Shown in pieces: positions 35,827 to 49,927 of a DNA stretch of 64,000 nt. Every line of letters begins with the position of its first letter. Position 1 is the first letter of the stretch. Made by a program: the position numbers and the translations under genes. This DNA is from Cladorhizidae sp. MBARI D1340-BT2 (taxonomy: Eukaryota; Porifera; Demospongiae; Poecilosclerida; Cladorhizidae): assembly GCA_028752905.1 (NCBI GenBank), contig JAQNBH010000003.1:27716502-27780501 (forward strand). Reading direction: 5' to 3'. Under the pieces are notes generated by a model. The model made no database searches and had not been told where the DNA came from. It saw only the letters and a list, made by a program, of their open reading frames with translations.

Positions 35827-38800
35827 GTGTTAAGGTTTGGGATTTTTCCTGGCGTTTTCCAGTTGCCAAAGCGGTGGCCTGCCAGTGAAAAACCACTACA
35901 TTTATTGATAATCTGTTCACATGTTGCAGATAAGGGCCTTCTCTATCAGTTGACAAAATCTGGGACTTTGGTCTTGTTAATTAGGGCAGTTATGAATTGT
36001 ACTCTTACTTGATGCTAAACATGTTCTTGATATTTGCCCTAATTTGGTCTATATGTTTCTCATTTTCCCCCCGAAAATCTTGTTTTTTGACCGTGAAGCT
36101 CATAACTATTCTACACTTTACCCAAAAAAGATAATTTTTATATCATCAGATAGCCCTTCTAATTATCTATCTTTTATACGTACCAAAAGTTTGAGTACTC
36201 TAAGTATTAGCAAGTTATGGTGATTTGAAGTGGTAAGGTTTGGGATTTTTCCTGGCGTTTTCCAGTTGCCAAAGCGGTGGCCTGCCAGTGAAAAACCACT
36301 ACATTTATTGATAATCTGTTCACATGTTGCAGATAAGGGCCTTCTCTATCAGTTGACAAAATCTGGGACTTTGGTCTTGTTAATTAGGGCAGTTATGAAT
36401 TGTACTCTTACTTGATGCTAAACATGTTCTTGATATTTGCCCTAATTTGGTCTATATGTTTCTCATTTCCCCCCCGAAAATCTTGTTTTTTTGCCGTGAA
36501 GCTCATAACTTTTCTATACTTTACCCAAAAAAGATATTTTAATATCACCGGATAGCCCTTCTAATTATCTGTCTTTTGTACGTGCCAAAATTTTGAGTAC
36601 TCTAAGTATTAGGAAGTTATGGTGATTTGAAGTGGTAAGGTTTGTGATTTTTCCTGGCGTTTTCCAGTTGCCAAAGCGGTGGCCTGCCAGTGAAAAACCA
36701 CTACATTTATTGATAATCTGTTCACATTTTGCAGATAAGGGCCTTCTCTATCAGTTGACAAAATCTGGGACTTTGGTCTTGTTAATTAGGGCAGTTATGA
36801 ATTGTACTCTTACTTGATGCTAAACATGTTCTTGATATTTGCCCTAATTTGGTCTATATGTTTCTCATTTTCCCCCCGAAAATCTTGTTTTTTGACCGTG
36901 AAGCTCATAACTATTCTACACTTTACCCAAAAAAGATAATTTTAATATCACCGAATAGCCCTTCTAATTATCTGTCTTTTGTACGTGCCAAAATTTTGAG
37001 TACTCTAAGTATTAGGAAGTTATGGTGATTTGAAGTGGTAAGGTTTGTGATTTTTCCTGGCGTTTTCCAGTTGCCAAAGCGGTGGCCTGCCAGTGAAAAA
37101 CCACTACATTTATTGATAATCTGTTCACATTTTGCAGATAAGGGCCTTCTCTATCAGTTGACAAAATCTGGGACTTTGGTCTTGTTAATTAGGGCAGTTA
37201 TGAATTGTACTCTTACTTGATGCTAAACATGTTCTTGATATTTGCCCTAATTTGGTCTATATGTTTCTCATTTTCCCCCCGAAAATCTTGTTTTTTGACC
37301 GTGAAGCTCATAACTATTCTACACTTTACCCCAAAAAGATAATTTTTATATCATCGGATAGCCCTTCTAATTATCTATCTTTTGTACGTGCCAAAATTTT
37401 GAGTACTCTAAGTATTAGCAAGTTATGGTGATTTGAAGTGGTAAGGTTTGTGATTTTTCCTGGCGTTTTCCAGTTGCCAAAGCGGTGGCCTGCCAGTGAA
37501 AAACCACTACATTTATTGATAATCTGTTCACATGTTGCAGATAAGGGCCTTCTCTATCAGTTGACAAAATCTGGGACTTTGGTCTTGTTAATTAGGGCAG
37601 TTATGAATTGTACTCTTACTTGATGCTAAACATGTTCTTGATATTTGCCCTAATTTGGTCTATATGTTTCTCATTTCCCCCCCGAAAATCTTGTTTTTTG
37701 ACCGTGAAGCTCATAACTATTCTACACTTTACCCAAAAAAGATAATTTTTATATCATCGGATAGCTCTTCTAATTATCTATCTTTTGTACGTGCCAAAAT
37801 TTTGAGTACTCTAAGTATTAGGAAGCTATGGTGATTTGAATTGGTAAGGTTTGTGATTTTTCCTGGCGTTTTCCAGTTGCCAAAGCGGTGGCCTGCCAGT
37901 GAAAAACCACTACATTTATTGATAATCTGTTCACATTTTGCAGATAAGGGCCTTCTCTATCAGTTGACAAAATCTGGGACTTTGGTCTTGTTAATTAGGG
38001 CAGTTATGAATTGTACTCTTACTTGATGCTAAACATGTTCTTGATATTTGCCCTAATTTGGTCTATATGTTTCTCATTTCCCCCCCGAAAATCTTGTTCT
38101 TTTGCCGTGAAGCTCATAACTTTTCTATACTTTACCCAAAAAAGATAATTTTAATATCGTCGGATAGCCCTTCTAATTATCTGTCTTTTGTACGTGCCAA
38201 AATTTTGAGTACTCTAAGTATTAGGAAGTTATGGTGATTTGAAGTGGTAAGGTTTGTGATTTTTCCTGGCGTTTTCCAGTTGCCAAAGCGGTGGCCTGCC
38301 AGTGAAAAACCACTACATTTATTGATAATCTGTTCACATTTTGCAGATAAGGGCCTTCTCTATCAGTTGACAAAATCTGGGACTTTGGTCTTGTTAATTA
38401 GGGCAGTTATGAATTGTACTCTTACTTGATGCTAAACATGTTCTTGATATTTGCCCTAATTTGGTCTATATGTTTCTCATTTCCCCCCCGAAAATCTTGT
38501 TTTTTGACCGTGAAGCTCATAACTATTCTACACTTTACCCAAAAAAGATAATTTTTATATCATCAGATAGCCCTTCTAATTATCTATCTTTTGTACGTGC
38601 CAAAATTTTGAGTACTCTAAGTATTAGGAAGTTATGGTGATTTGAATTGGTAAGGTTTGTGATTTTTCCTGGCGTTTTCCAGTTGCCAAAGCGGTGGCCT
38701 GCCAGTGAAAAACCACTACATTTATTGATAATCTGTTCACATTTTTCAGATAAGGGCCTTCTCTATCAGTTGACAAAATCTGGGACTTTGGTCTTGTTAA

Positions 38801-41064
38801 TTAGGGCAGTTATGAATTGTACTCTTACTTGATGCTAAACATGTTCTTGATATTTGCCCTAATTTGGTCTATATGTTTCTCATTTTCCCCCCGAAAATCT
38901 TGTTTTTTGACCGTGAAGCTCATAACTATTCTACACTCTACCCAAAAAAGATAATTTTTATATCATCGGATAGCCCTTCTAATTATCTGTCTTTTGTACG
39001 TGCCAAAATTTTGAGTACTCTAAGTATTAGGAAGTTATGGTGATTTGAAGTGGTAAGGTTTGTGATTTTTCCTGGCGTTTTCCAGTTGCCAAAGCGGTGG
39101 CCTGCCAGTGAAAAACCACTACATTTATTGATAATCTGTTCACATTTTGCAGATAAGGGCCTTCTCTATCAGTTGACAAAATCTGGGACTTTGGTCTTGT
39201 TAATTAGGGCAGTTATGAATTGTACTCTTACTTGATGCTAAACATGTTCTTGATATTTGCCCTAATTTGGTCTATATGTTTCTCATTTCCCCCCCGAAAA
39301 TCTTGTTTTTTGACCGTGAAGCTCATAACTATTCTACACTTTACCTAAAAAAGATAATTTTTATATCATCGGATAGCCCTTCTAATTATCTATCTTTTGT
39401 ACGTGCCAAAATTTTGAGTACTCTAAGTATTAGGAAGTTATGGTGATTTGAATTGGTAAGGTTTGTGATTTTTCCTGGCGTTTTCCAGTTGCCAAAGCGG
39501 TGGCCTGCCAGTGAAAAACCACTACATTTATTGATAATCTGTTCACATTTTGCAGATAAGGGCCTTCTCTATCAGTTGACAAAATCTGGGACTTTGGTCT
39601 TGTTAATTAGGGCAGTTATGAATTGTACTCTTACTTGATGCTAAACATGTTCTTGATATTTGCCCTAATTTGGTCTATATGTTTCTCATTTACCCCCCGA
39701 AAATCTTGTTTTTTGACCGTGAAGCTCATAACTATTCTACACTTTACCCAAAAAAGATAATTTTTATATCATCGGATAGCCCTTCTAATTATCTATCTTT
39801 TGTACGTACCAAAAGTTTGAGTACTCTAAGTATTAGCAAGTTATGGTGATTTGAAGTGGTAAGGTTTGGGATTTTTCCTGGCGTTTTCCAGTTGCCAAAG
39901 CGGTGGCCTGCCAGTGAAAAACCACTACATTTATTGATAATCTGTTCACATGTTGCAGATAAGGGCCTTCTCTATCAGTTGACAAAATCTGGGACTTTGG
40001 TCTTGTTAATTAGGGCAGTTATGAATTGTACTCTTACTTGATGCTAAACATGTTCTTGATATTTGCCCTAATTTGGTCTATATGTTTCTCATTTCCCCCC
40101 CGAAAATCTTGTTTTTTTGCCGTGAAGCTCATAACTTTTCTATACTTTACCCAAAAAAGATAATTTTAATATCACCGGATAGCCCTTCTAATTATCTGTC
40201 TTTTGTACGTGCCAAAATTTTGAGTACTCTAAGTATTAGGAAGTTATGGTGATTTGAAGTGGTAAGGTTTGTGATTTTTCCTGGCGTTTTCCAGTTGCCA
40301 AAGCGGTGGCCTGCCAGTGAAAAACCACTACATTTATTGATAATCTGTTCACATTTTGCAGATAAGGGCCTTCTCTATCAGTTGACAAAATCTGGGACTT
40401 TGGTCTTGTTAATTAGGGCAGTTATGAATTGTACTCTTACTTGATGCTAAACATGTTCTTGATATTTGCCCTAATTTGGTCTATATGTTTCTCATTTTCC
40501 CCCCGAAAATCTTGTTTTTTGACCGTGAAGTTCATAACTATTCTACACTTTACCCAAAAAAGATAATTTTTATATCATCGGATAGCCCTTCTAATTATCT
40601 ATCTTTTGTACGTGCCAAAATTTTGAGTACTCTAAGTATTAGGAAGTTATGGTGATTTGAATTGGTAAGGTTTGTGATTTTTCCTGGCGTTTTCCAGTTG
40701 CCAAAGCGGTGGCCTGCCAGTGAAAAACCACTACATTTATTGATAATCTGTTCACATTTTGCAGATAAGGGCCTTCTCTATCAGTTGACAAAATCTGGGA
40801 CTTTGGTCTTGTTAATTAGGGCAGTTATGAATTGTACTCTTACTTGATGCTAAACATGTTCTTGATATTTGCCCTAATTTGGTCTATATGTTTCTCATTT
40901 TCCTCCCGAAAATCTTGTTTTTTGACCGTGAAGCTCATAACTATTCTACACTTTACCCAAAAAAGATAATTTTTATATCATCGGATAGCCCTTCTAATTA
41001 TCTATCTTTTGTACGTACTAAAATTTTGAGTACTCTAAGTATTAGCAAGTTATGGTGATTTGAA
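35827..41064 (+). repeat. Block C unit, longest form (13 monomers, 5,238 bp)
   Basis: Heads L, G (402 bp), F, F, X, F, F, S, F, F, G, F, F. Distinctive tails: m322 A/m350 A (35827), m323 A (36632), a private m298 C at 37332, m329 T with m390 C (37438), m319 G without m324 G (37841), m322 A, m292 C, m297 T, m240 A (39453), the G haplotype, m273 T, m243 T/m358 T. Its last eight monomers parallel 32603-35826 at an offset of 5,238 bp. Confidence 0.8.
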
Positions 41065-44000
41065 GTGTTAAGGTTTGGGATTTTTCCTGGCGTTTTCCAG
41101 TTGCCAAAGCGGTGGCCTGCCAGTGAAAAACCACTACATTTATTGATAATCTGTTCACATGTTGCAGATAAGGGCCTTCTCTATCAGTTGACAAAATCTG
41201 GGACTTTGGTCTTGTTAATTAGGGCAGTTATGAATTGTACTCTTACTTGATGCTAAACATGTTCTTGATATTTGCCCTAATTTGGTCTATATGTTTCTCA
41301 TTTTCCCCCCGAAAATCTTGTTTTTTGACCGTGAAGCTCATAACTATTCTACACTTTACCCAAAAAAGATAATTTTTATATCATCGGATAGCCCTTCTAA
41401 TTATCTATCTTTTATACGTACCAAAAGTTTGAGTACTCTAAGTATTAGCAAGTTATGGTGATTTGAAGTGGTAAGGTTTGGGATTTTTCCTGGCGTTTTC
41501 CAGTTGCCAAAGCGGTGGCCTGCCAGTGAAAAACCACTACATTTATTGATAATCTGTTCACATGTTGCAGATAAGGGCCTTCTCTATCAGTTGACAAAAT
41601 CTGGGACTTTGGTCTTGTTAATTAGGGCAGTTATGAATTGTACTCTTACTTGATGCTAAACATGTTCTTGATATTTGCCCTAATTTGGTCTATATGTTTC
41701 TCATTTCCCCCCCGAAAATCTTGTTTTTTTGCCGTGAAGCTCATAACTTTTCTATACTTTACCCAAAAAAGATATTTTAATATCACCGGATAGCCCTTCT
41801 AATTATCTGTCTTTTGTACGTGCCAAAATTTTGAGTACTCTAAGTATTAGGAAGTTATGGTGATTTGAAGTGGTAAGGTTTGTGATTTTTCCTGGCGTTT
41901 TCCAGTTGCCAAAGCGGTGGCCTGCCAGTGAAAAACCACTACATTTATTGATAATCTGTTCACATTTTGCAGATAAGGGCCTTCTCTATCAGTTGACAAA
42001 ATCTGGGACTTTGGTCTTGTTAATTAGGGCAGTTATGAATTGTACTCTTACTTGATGCTAAACATGTTCTTGATATTTGCCCTAATTTGGTCTATATGTT
42101 TCTCATTTTCCCCCCGAAAATCTTGTTTTTTGACCGTGAAGCTCATAACTATTCTACACTTTACCCAAAAAAGATAATTTTAATATCACCGAATAGCCCT
42201 TCTAATTATCTGTCTTTTGTACGTGCCAAAATTTTGAGTACTCTAAGTATTAGGAAGTTATGGTGATTTGAAGTGGTAAGGTTTGTGATTTTTCCTGGCG
42301 TTTTCCAGTTGCCAAAGCGGTGGCCTGCCAGTGAAAAACCACTACATTTATTGATAATCTGTTCACATTTTGCAGATAAGGGCCTTCTCTATCAGTTGAC
42401 AAAATCTGGGACTTTGGTCTTGTTAATTAGGGCAGTTATGAATTGTACTCTTACTTGATGCTAAACATGTTCTTGATATTTGCCCTAATTTGGTCTATAT
42501 GTTTCTCATTTTCCCCCCGAAAATCTTGTTTTTTGACCTTGAAGCTCATAACTATTCTACACTTTACCCAAAAAAGATAATTTTTATACCATCGGATAGC
42601 CCTTCTAATTATCTATCTTTTGTACGTGCCAAAATTTTGAGTACTCTAAGTATTAGGAAGTTATGGTGATTTGAATTGGTAAGGTTTGTGATTTTTCCTG
42701 GCGTTTTCCAGTTGCCAAAGCGGTGGCCTGCCAGTGAAAAACCACTACATTTATTGATAATCTGTTCACATTTTTCAGATAAGGGCCTTCTCTATCAGTT
42801 GACAAAATCTGGGACTTTGGTCTTGTTAATTAGGGCAGTTATGAATTGTACTCTTACTTGATGCTAAACATGTTCTTGATATTTGCCCTAATTTGGTCTA
42901 TATGTTTCTCATTTCCCCCCCGAAAATCTTGTTTTTTGACCGTGAAGCTCATAACTATTCTACACTTTACCCAAAAAAGATAATTTTTATATCATCAGAT
43001 AGCCCTTCTAATTATCTATCTTTTGTACGTGCCAAAATTTTGAGTACTCTAAGTATTAGGAAGTTATGGTGATTTGAATTGGTAAGGTTTGTGATTTTTC
43101 CTGGCGTTTTCCAGTTGCCAAAGCGGTGGCCTGCCAGTGAAAAACCACTACATTTATTGATAATCTGTTCACATTTTTCAGATAAGGGCCTTCTCTATCA
43201 GTTGACAAAATCTGGGACTTTGGTCTTGTTAATTAGGGCAGTTATGAATTGTACTCTTACTTGATGCTAAACATGTTCTTGATATTTGCCCTAATTTGGT
43301 CTATATGTTTCTCATTTTCCCCCCGAAAATCTTGTTTTTTGACCGTGAAGCTCATAACTATTCTACACTCTACCCAAAAAAGATAATTTTTATATCATCG
43401 GATAGCCCTTCTAATTATCTGTCTTTTGTACGTGCCAAAATTTTGAGTACTCTAAGTATTAGGAAGTTATGGTGATTTGAAGTGGTAAGGTTTGTGATTT
43501 TTCCTGGCGTTTTCCAGTTGCCAAAGCGGTGGCCTGCCAGTGAAAAACCACTACATTTATTGATAATCTGTTCACATTTTGCAGATAAGGGCCTTCTCTA
43601 TCAGTTGACAAAATCTGGGACTTTGGTCTTGTTAATTAGGGCAGTTATGAATTGTACTCTTACTTGATGCTAAACATGTTCTTGATATTTGCCCTAATTT
43701 GGTCTATATGTTTCTCATTTCCCCCCCGAAAATCTTGTTTTTTGACCGTGAAGCTCATAACTATTCTACACTTTACCTAAAAAAGATAATTTTTATATCA
43801 TCGGATAGCCCTTCTAATTATCTATCTTTTGTACGTGCCAAAATTTTGAGTACTCTAAGTATTAGGAAGTTATGGTGATTTGAATTGGTAAGGTTTGTGA
43901 TTTTTCCTGGCGTTTTCCAGTTGCCAAAGCGGTGGCCTGCCAGTGAAAAACCACTACATTTATTGATAATCTGTTCACATTTTGCAGATAAGGGCCTTCT

Positions 44001-45496
44001 CTATCAGTTGACAAAATCTGGGACTTTGGTCTTGTTAATTAGGGCAGTTATGAATTGTACTCTTACTTGATGCTAAACATGTTCTTGATATTTGCCCTAA
44101 TTTGGTCTATATGTTTCTCATTTACCCCCCGAAAATCTTGTTTTTTGACCGTGAAGCTCATAACTATTCTACACTTTACCCAAAAAAGATAATTTTTATA
44201 TCATCGGATAGCCCTTCTAATTATCTATCTTTTGTACGTACCAAAAGTTTGAGTACTCTAAGTATTAGCAAGTTATGGTGATTTGAAGTGGTAAGGTTTG
44301 GGATTTTTCCTGGCGTTTTCCAGTTGCCAAAGCGGTGGCCTGCCAGTGAAAAACCACTACATTTATTGATAATCTGTTCACATGTTGCAGATAAGGGCCT
44401 TCTCTATCAGTTGACAAAATCTGGGACTTTGGTCTTGTTAATTAGGGCAGTTATGAATTGTACTCTTACTTGATGCTAAACATGTTCTTGATATTTGCCC
44501 TAATTTGGTCTATATGTTTCTCATTTCCCCCCCGAAAATCTTGTTTTTTTGCCGTGAAGCTCATAACTTTTCTATACTTTACCCAAAAAAGATAATTTTA
44601 ATATCACCGGATAGCCCTTCTAATTATCTGTCTTTTGTACGTGCCAAAATTTTGAGTACTCTAAGTATTAGGAAGTTATGGTGATTTGAAGTGGTAAGGT
44701 TTGTGATTTTTCCTGGCGTTTTCCAGTTGCCAAAGCGGTGGCCTGCCAGTGAAAAACCACTACATTTATTGATAATCTGTTCACATTTTGCAGATAAGGG
44801 CCTTCTCTATCAGTTGACAAAATCTGGGACTTTGGTCTTGTTAATTAGGGCAGTTATGAATTGTACTCTTACTTGATGCTAAACATGTTCTTGATATTTG
44901 CCCTAATTTGGTCTATATGTTTCTCATTTTCCCCCCGAAAATCTTGTTTTTTGACCGTGAAGTTCATAACTATTCTACACTTTACCCAAAAAAGATAATT
45001 TTTATATCATCGGATAGCCCTTCTAATTATCTATCTTTTGTACGTGCCAAAATTTTGAGTACTCTAAGTATTAGGAAGTTATGGTGATTTGAATTGGTAA
45101 GGTTTGTGATTTTTCCTGGCGTTTTCCAGTTGCCAAAGCGGTGGCCTGCCAGTGAAAAACCACTACATTTATTGATAATCTGTTCACATTTTGCAGATAA
45201 GGGCCTTCTCTATCAGTTGACAAAATCTGGGACTTTGGTCTTGTTAATTAGGGCAGTTATGAATTGTACTCTTACTTGATGCTAAACATGTTCTTGATAT
45301 TTGCCCTAATTTGGTCTATATGTTTCTCATTTTCCTCCCGAAAATCTTGTTTTTTGACCGTGAAGCTCATAACTATTCTACACTTTACCCAAAAAAGATA
45401 ATTTTTATATCATCGGATAGCCCTTCTAATTATCTATCTTTTGTACGTACTAAAATTTTGAGTACTCTAAGTATTAGCAAGTTATGGTGATTTGAA
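41065..45496 (+). repeat. Block C unit (11 monomers, 4,432 bp)
   Basis: Heads L, G (402 bp), F, F, S, S, F, F, G, F, F. Compared with the unit at 35827, the X monomer and its neighbours are replaced by an F monomer with the m267 T/m317 C tail (42273) and an S monomer with the m322 A tail (42676). The last six monomers then match 38647-41064. The m267 T/m317 C tail is otherwise seen only in block A (368 and 3189), about 40 kb away. Confidence 0.8.
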
Positions 45497-47510
45497 GTGT
45501 TAAGGTTTGGGATTTTTCCTGGCGTTTTCCAGTTGCCAAAGCGGTGGCCTGCCAGTGAAAAACCACTACATTTATTGATAATCTGTTCACATGTTGCAGA
45601 TAAGGGCCTTCTCTATCAGTTGACAAAATCTGGGACTTTGGTCTTGTTAATTAGGGCAGTTATGAATTGTACTCTTACTTGATGCTAAACATGTTCTTGA
45701 TATTTGCCCTAATTTGGTCTATATGTTTCTCATTTTCCCCCCGAAAATCTTGTTTTTTGACCGTGAAGCTCATAACTATTCTACACTTTACCCAAAAAAG
45801 ATAATTTTTATATCATCGGATAGCCCTTCTAATTATCTATCTTTTATACGTACCAAAAGTTTGAGTACTCTAAGTATTAGCAAGTTATGGTGATTTGAAG
45901 TGGTAAGGTTTGGGATTTTTCCTGGCGTTTTCCAGTTGCCAAAGCGGTGGCCTGCCAGTGAAAAACCACTACATTTATTGATAATCTGTTCACATGTTGC
46001 AGATAAGGGCCTTCTCTATCAGTTGACAAAATCTGGGACTTTGGTCTTGTTAATTAGGGCAGTTATGAATTGTACTCTTACTTGATGCTAAACATGTTCT
46101 TGATATTTGCCCTAATTTGGTCTATATGTTTCTCATTTCCCCCCCGAAAATCTTGTTTTTTTGCCGTGAAGCTCATAACTTTTCTATACTTTACCCAAAA
46201 AAGATATTTTAATATCACCGGATAGCCCTTCTAATTATCTGTCTTTTGTACGTGCCAAAATTTTGAGTACTCTAAGTATTAGGAAGTTATGGTGATTTGA
46301 AGTGGTAAGGTTTGTGATTTTTCCTGGCGTTTTCCAGTTGCCAAAGCGGTGGCCTGCCAGTGAAAAACCACTACATTTATTGATAATCTGTTCACATTTT
46401 GCAGATAAGGGCCTTCTCTATCAGTTGACAAAATCTGGGACTTTGGTCTTGTTAATTAGGGCAGTTATGAATTGTACTCTTACTTGATGCTAAACATGTT
46501 CTTGATATTTGCCCTAATTTGGTCTATATGTTTCTCATTTTCCCCCCGAAAATCTTGTTTTTTGACCGTGAAGCTCATAACTATTCTACACTTTACCCAA
46601 AAAAGATAATTTTAATATCACCGAATAGCCCTTCTAATTATCTGTCTTTTGTACGTGCCAAAATTTTGAGTACTCTAAGTATTAGGAAGTTATGGTGATT
46701 TGAAGTGGTAAGGTTTGTGATTTTTCCTGGCGTTTTCCAGTTGCCAAAGCGGTGGCCTGCCAGTGAAAAACCACTACATTTATTGATAATCTGTTCACAT
46801 TTTGCAGATAAGGGCCTTCTCTATCAGTTGACAAAATCTGGGACTTTGGTCTTGTTAATTAGGGCAGTTATGAATTGTACTCTTACTTGATGCTAAACAT
46901 GTTCTTGATATTTGCCCTAATTTGGTCTATATGTTTCTCATTTTCCCCCCGAAAATCTTGTTTTTTGACCGTGAAGCTCATAACTATTCTACACTTTACC
47001 CAAAAAAGATAATTTTTATATCATCGGATAGCCCTTCTAATTATCTATCTTTTGTACGTGCCAAAATTTTGAGTACTCTAAGTATTAGCAAGTTATGGTG
47101 ATTTGAAGTGGTAAGGTTTGTGATTTTTCCTGGCGTTTTCCAGTTGCCAAAGCGGTGGCCTGCCAGTGAAAAACCACTACATTTATTGATAATCTGTTCA
47201 CATGTTGCAGATAAGGGCCTTCTCTATCAGTTGACAAAATCTGGGACTTTGGTCTTGTTAATTAGGGCAGTTATGAATTGTACTCTTACTTGATGCTAAA
47301 CATGTTCTTGATATTTGCCCTAATTTGGTCTATATGTTTCTCATTTTCCCCCCGAAAATCTTGTTTTTTGACCGTGAAGCTCATAACTATTCTACACTTT
47401 ACCCAAAAAAGATAATTTTTATATCATCGGATAGCCCTTCTAATTATCTATCTTTTGTACGTACTAAAATTTTGAGTACTCTAAGTATTAGCAAGTTATG
47501 GTGATTTGAA
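45497..47510 (+). repeat. Short block C unit (5 monomers, 2,014 bp), copy 1
   Basis: Heads L, G (402 bp), F, F, X, with tails m350 A/m363 G, one-base deletion, m323 A, plain with m385 C, and m358 T. The last four monomers recur at 62415-64000. Confidence 0.85.
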
Positions 47511-49524
47511 GTGTTAAGGTTTGGGATTTTTCCTGGCGTTTTCCAGTTGCCAAAGCGGTGGCCTGCCAGTGAAAAACCACTACATTTATTGATAATCTGT
47601 TCACATGTTGCAGATAAGGGCCTTCTCTATCAGTTGACAAAATCTGGGACTTTGGTCTTGTTAATTAGGGCAGTTATGAATTGTACTCTTACTTGATGCT
47701 AAACATGTTCTTGATATTTGCCCTAATTTGGTCTATATGTTTCTCATTTTCCCCCCGAAAATCTTGTTTTTTGACCGTGAAGCTCATAACTATTCTACAC
47801 TTTACCCAAAAAAGATAATTTTTATATCATCGGATAGCCCTTCTAATTATCTATCTTTTATACGTACCAAAAGTTTGAGTACTCTAAGTATTAGCAAGTT
47901 ATGGTGATTTGAAGTGGTAAGGTTTGGGATTTTTCCTGGCGTTTTCCAGTTGCCAAAGCGGTGGCCTGCCAGTGAAAAACCACTACATTTATTGATAATC
48001 TGTTCACATGTTGCAGATAAGGGCCTTCTCTATCAGTTGACAAAATCTGGGACTTTGGTCTTGTTAATTAGGGCAGTTATGAATTGTACTCTTACTTGAT
48101 GCTAAACATGTTCTTGATATTTGCCCTAATTTGGTCTATATGTTTCTCATTTCCCACCCGAAAATCTTGTTTTTTTGCCGTGAAGCTCATAACTTTTCTA
48201 TACTTTACCCAAAAAAGATATTTTAATATCACCGGATAGCCCTTCTAATTATCTGTCTTTTGTACGTGCCAAAATTTTGAGTACTCTAAGTATTAGGAAG
48301 TTATGGTGATTTGAAGTGGTAAGGTTTGTGATTTTTCCTGGCGTTTTCCAGTTGCCAAAGCGGTGGCCTGCCAGTGAAAAACCACTACATTTATTGATAA
48401 TCTGTTCACATTTTGCAGATAAGGGCCTTCTCTATCAGTTGACAAAATCTGGGACTTTGGTCTTGTTAATTAGGGCAGTTATGAATTGTACTCTTACTTG
48501 ATGCTAAACATGTTCTTGATATTTGCCCTAATTTGGTCTATATGTTTCTCATTTTCCCCCCGAAAATCTTGTTTTTTGACCGTGAAGCTCATAACTATTC
48601 TACACTTTACCCAAAAAAGATAATTTTAATATCACCGAATAGCCCTTCTAATTATCTGTCTTTTGTACGTGCCAAAATTTTGAGTACTCTAAGTATTAGG
48701 AAGTTATGGTGATTTGAAGTGGTAAGGTTTGTGATTTTTCCTGGCGTTTTCCAGTTGCCAAAGCGGTGGCCTGCCAGTGAAAAACCACTACATTTATTGA
48801 TAATCTGTTCACATTTTGCAGATAAGGGCCTTCTCTATCAGTTGACAAAATCTGGGACTTTGGTCTTGTTAATTAGGGCAGTTATGAATTGTACTCTTAC
48901 TTGATGCTAAACATGTTCTTGATATTTGCCCTAATTTGGTCTATATGTTTCTCATTTTCCCCCCGAAAATCTTGTTTTTTGACCGTGAAGCTCATAACTA
49001 TTCTACACTTTACCCAAAAAAGATAATTTTTATATCATCGGATAGCCCTTCTAATTATCTATCTTTTGTACGTGCCAAAATTTTGAGTACTCTAAGTATT
49101 AGCAAGTTATGGTGATTTGAAGTGGTAAGGTTTGTGATTTTTCCTGGCGTTTTCCAGTTGCCAAAGCGGTGGCCTGCCAGTGAAAAACCACTACATTTAT
49201 TGATAATCTGTTCACATGTTGCAGATAAGGGCCTTCTCTATCAGTTGACAAAATCTGGGACTTTGGTCTTGTTAATTAGGGCAGTTATGAATTGTACTCT
49301 TACTTGATGCTAAACATGTTCTTGATATTTGCCCTAATTTGGTCTATATGTTTCTCATTTTCCCCCCGAAAATCTTGTTTTTTGACCGTGAAGCTCATAA
49401 CTATTCTACACTTTACCCAAAAAAGATAATTTTTATATCATCGGATAGCTCTTCTAATTATCTATCTTTTGTACGTGCCAAAATTTTGAGTACTCTAAGT
49501 ATTAGGAAGCTATGGTGATTTGAA
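47511..49524 (+). repeat. Short block C unit (5 monomers, 2,014 bp), copy 2
   Basis: Same head order L, G (402 bp), F, F, X as the unit at 45497, offset by 2,014 bp. Differences seen: a private m243 A at 48156, and the last tail, which here has m329 T and m390 C as in the monomer at 37438 instead of m358 T. Confidence 0.85.
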
Positions 49525-49927
49525 TTGGTAAGGTTTGTGATTTTTCCTGGCGTTTTCCAGTTGCCAAAGCGGTGGCCTGCCAGTGAAAAACCACTACATT
49601 TATTGATAATCTGTTCACATTTTGCAGATAAGGGCCTTCTCTATCAGTTGACAAAATCTGGGACTTTGGTCTTGTTAATTAGGGCAGTTATGAATTGTAC
49701 TCTTACTTGATGCTAAACATGTTCTTGATATTTGCCCTAATTTGGTCTATATGTTTCTCATTTTCCTCCCGAAAATCTTGTTTTTTGACCGTGAAGCTCA
49801 TAACTATTCTACACTTTACCCAAAAAAGATAATTTTTATATCATCGGATAGCCCTTCTAATTATCTATCTTTTGTACGTACCAAAATTTTGAGTACTCTA
49901 AGTATTAGCAAGTTATGGTGATTTGAA
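49525..49927 (+). repeat. Junction monomer between blocks C and D
   Basis: F head with the block C marker m243 T, then a tail with m356 A, m358 C, m363 T and m385 C that is typical of block D (compare 52344). It joins the last block C unit to the first block D unit, so it is probably a chimera with its switch point between m243 (49767) and m358 (49882). Confidence 0.6.
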
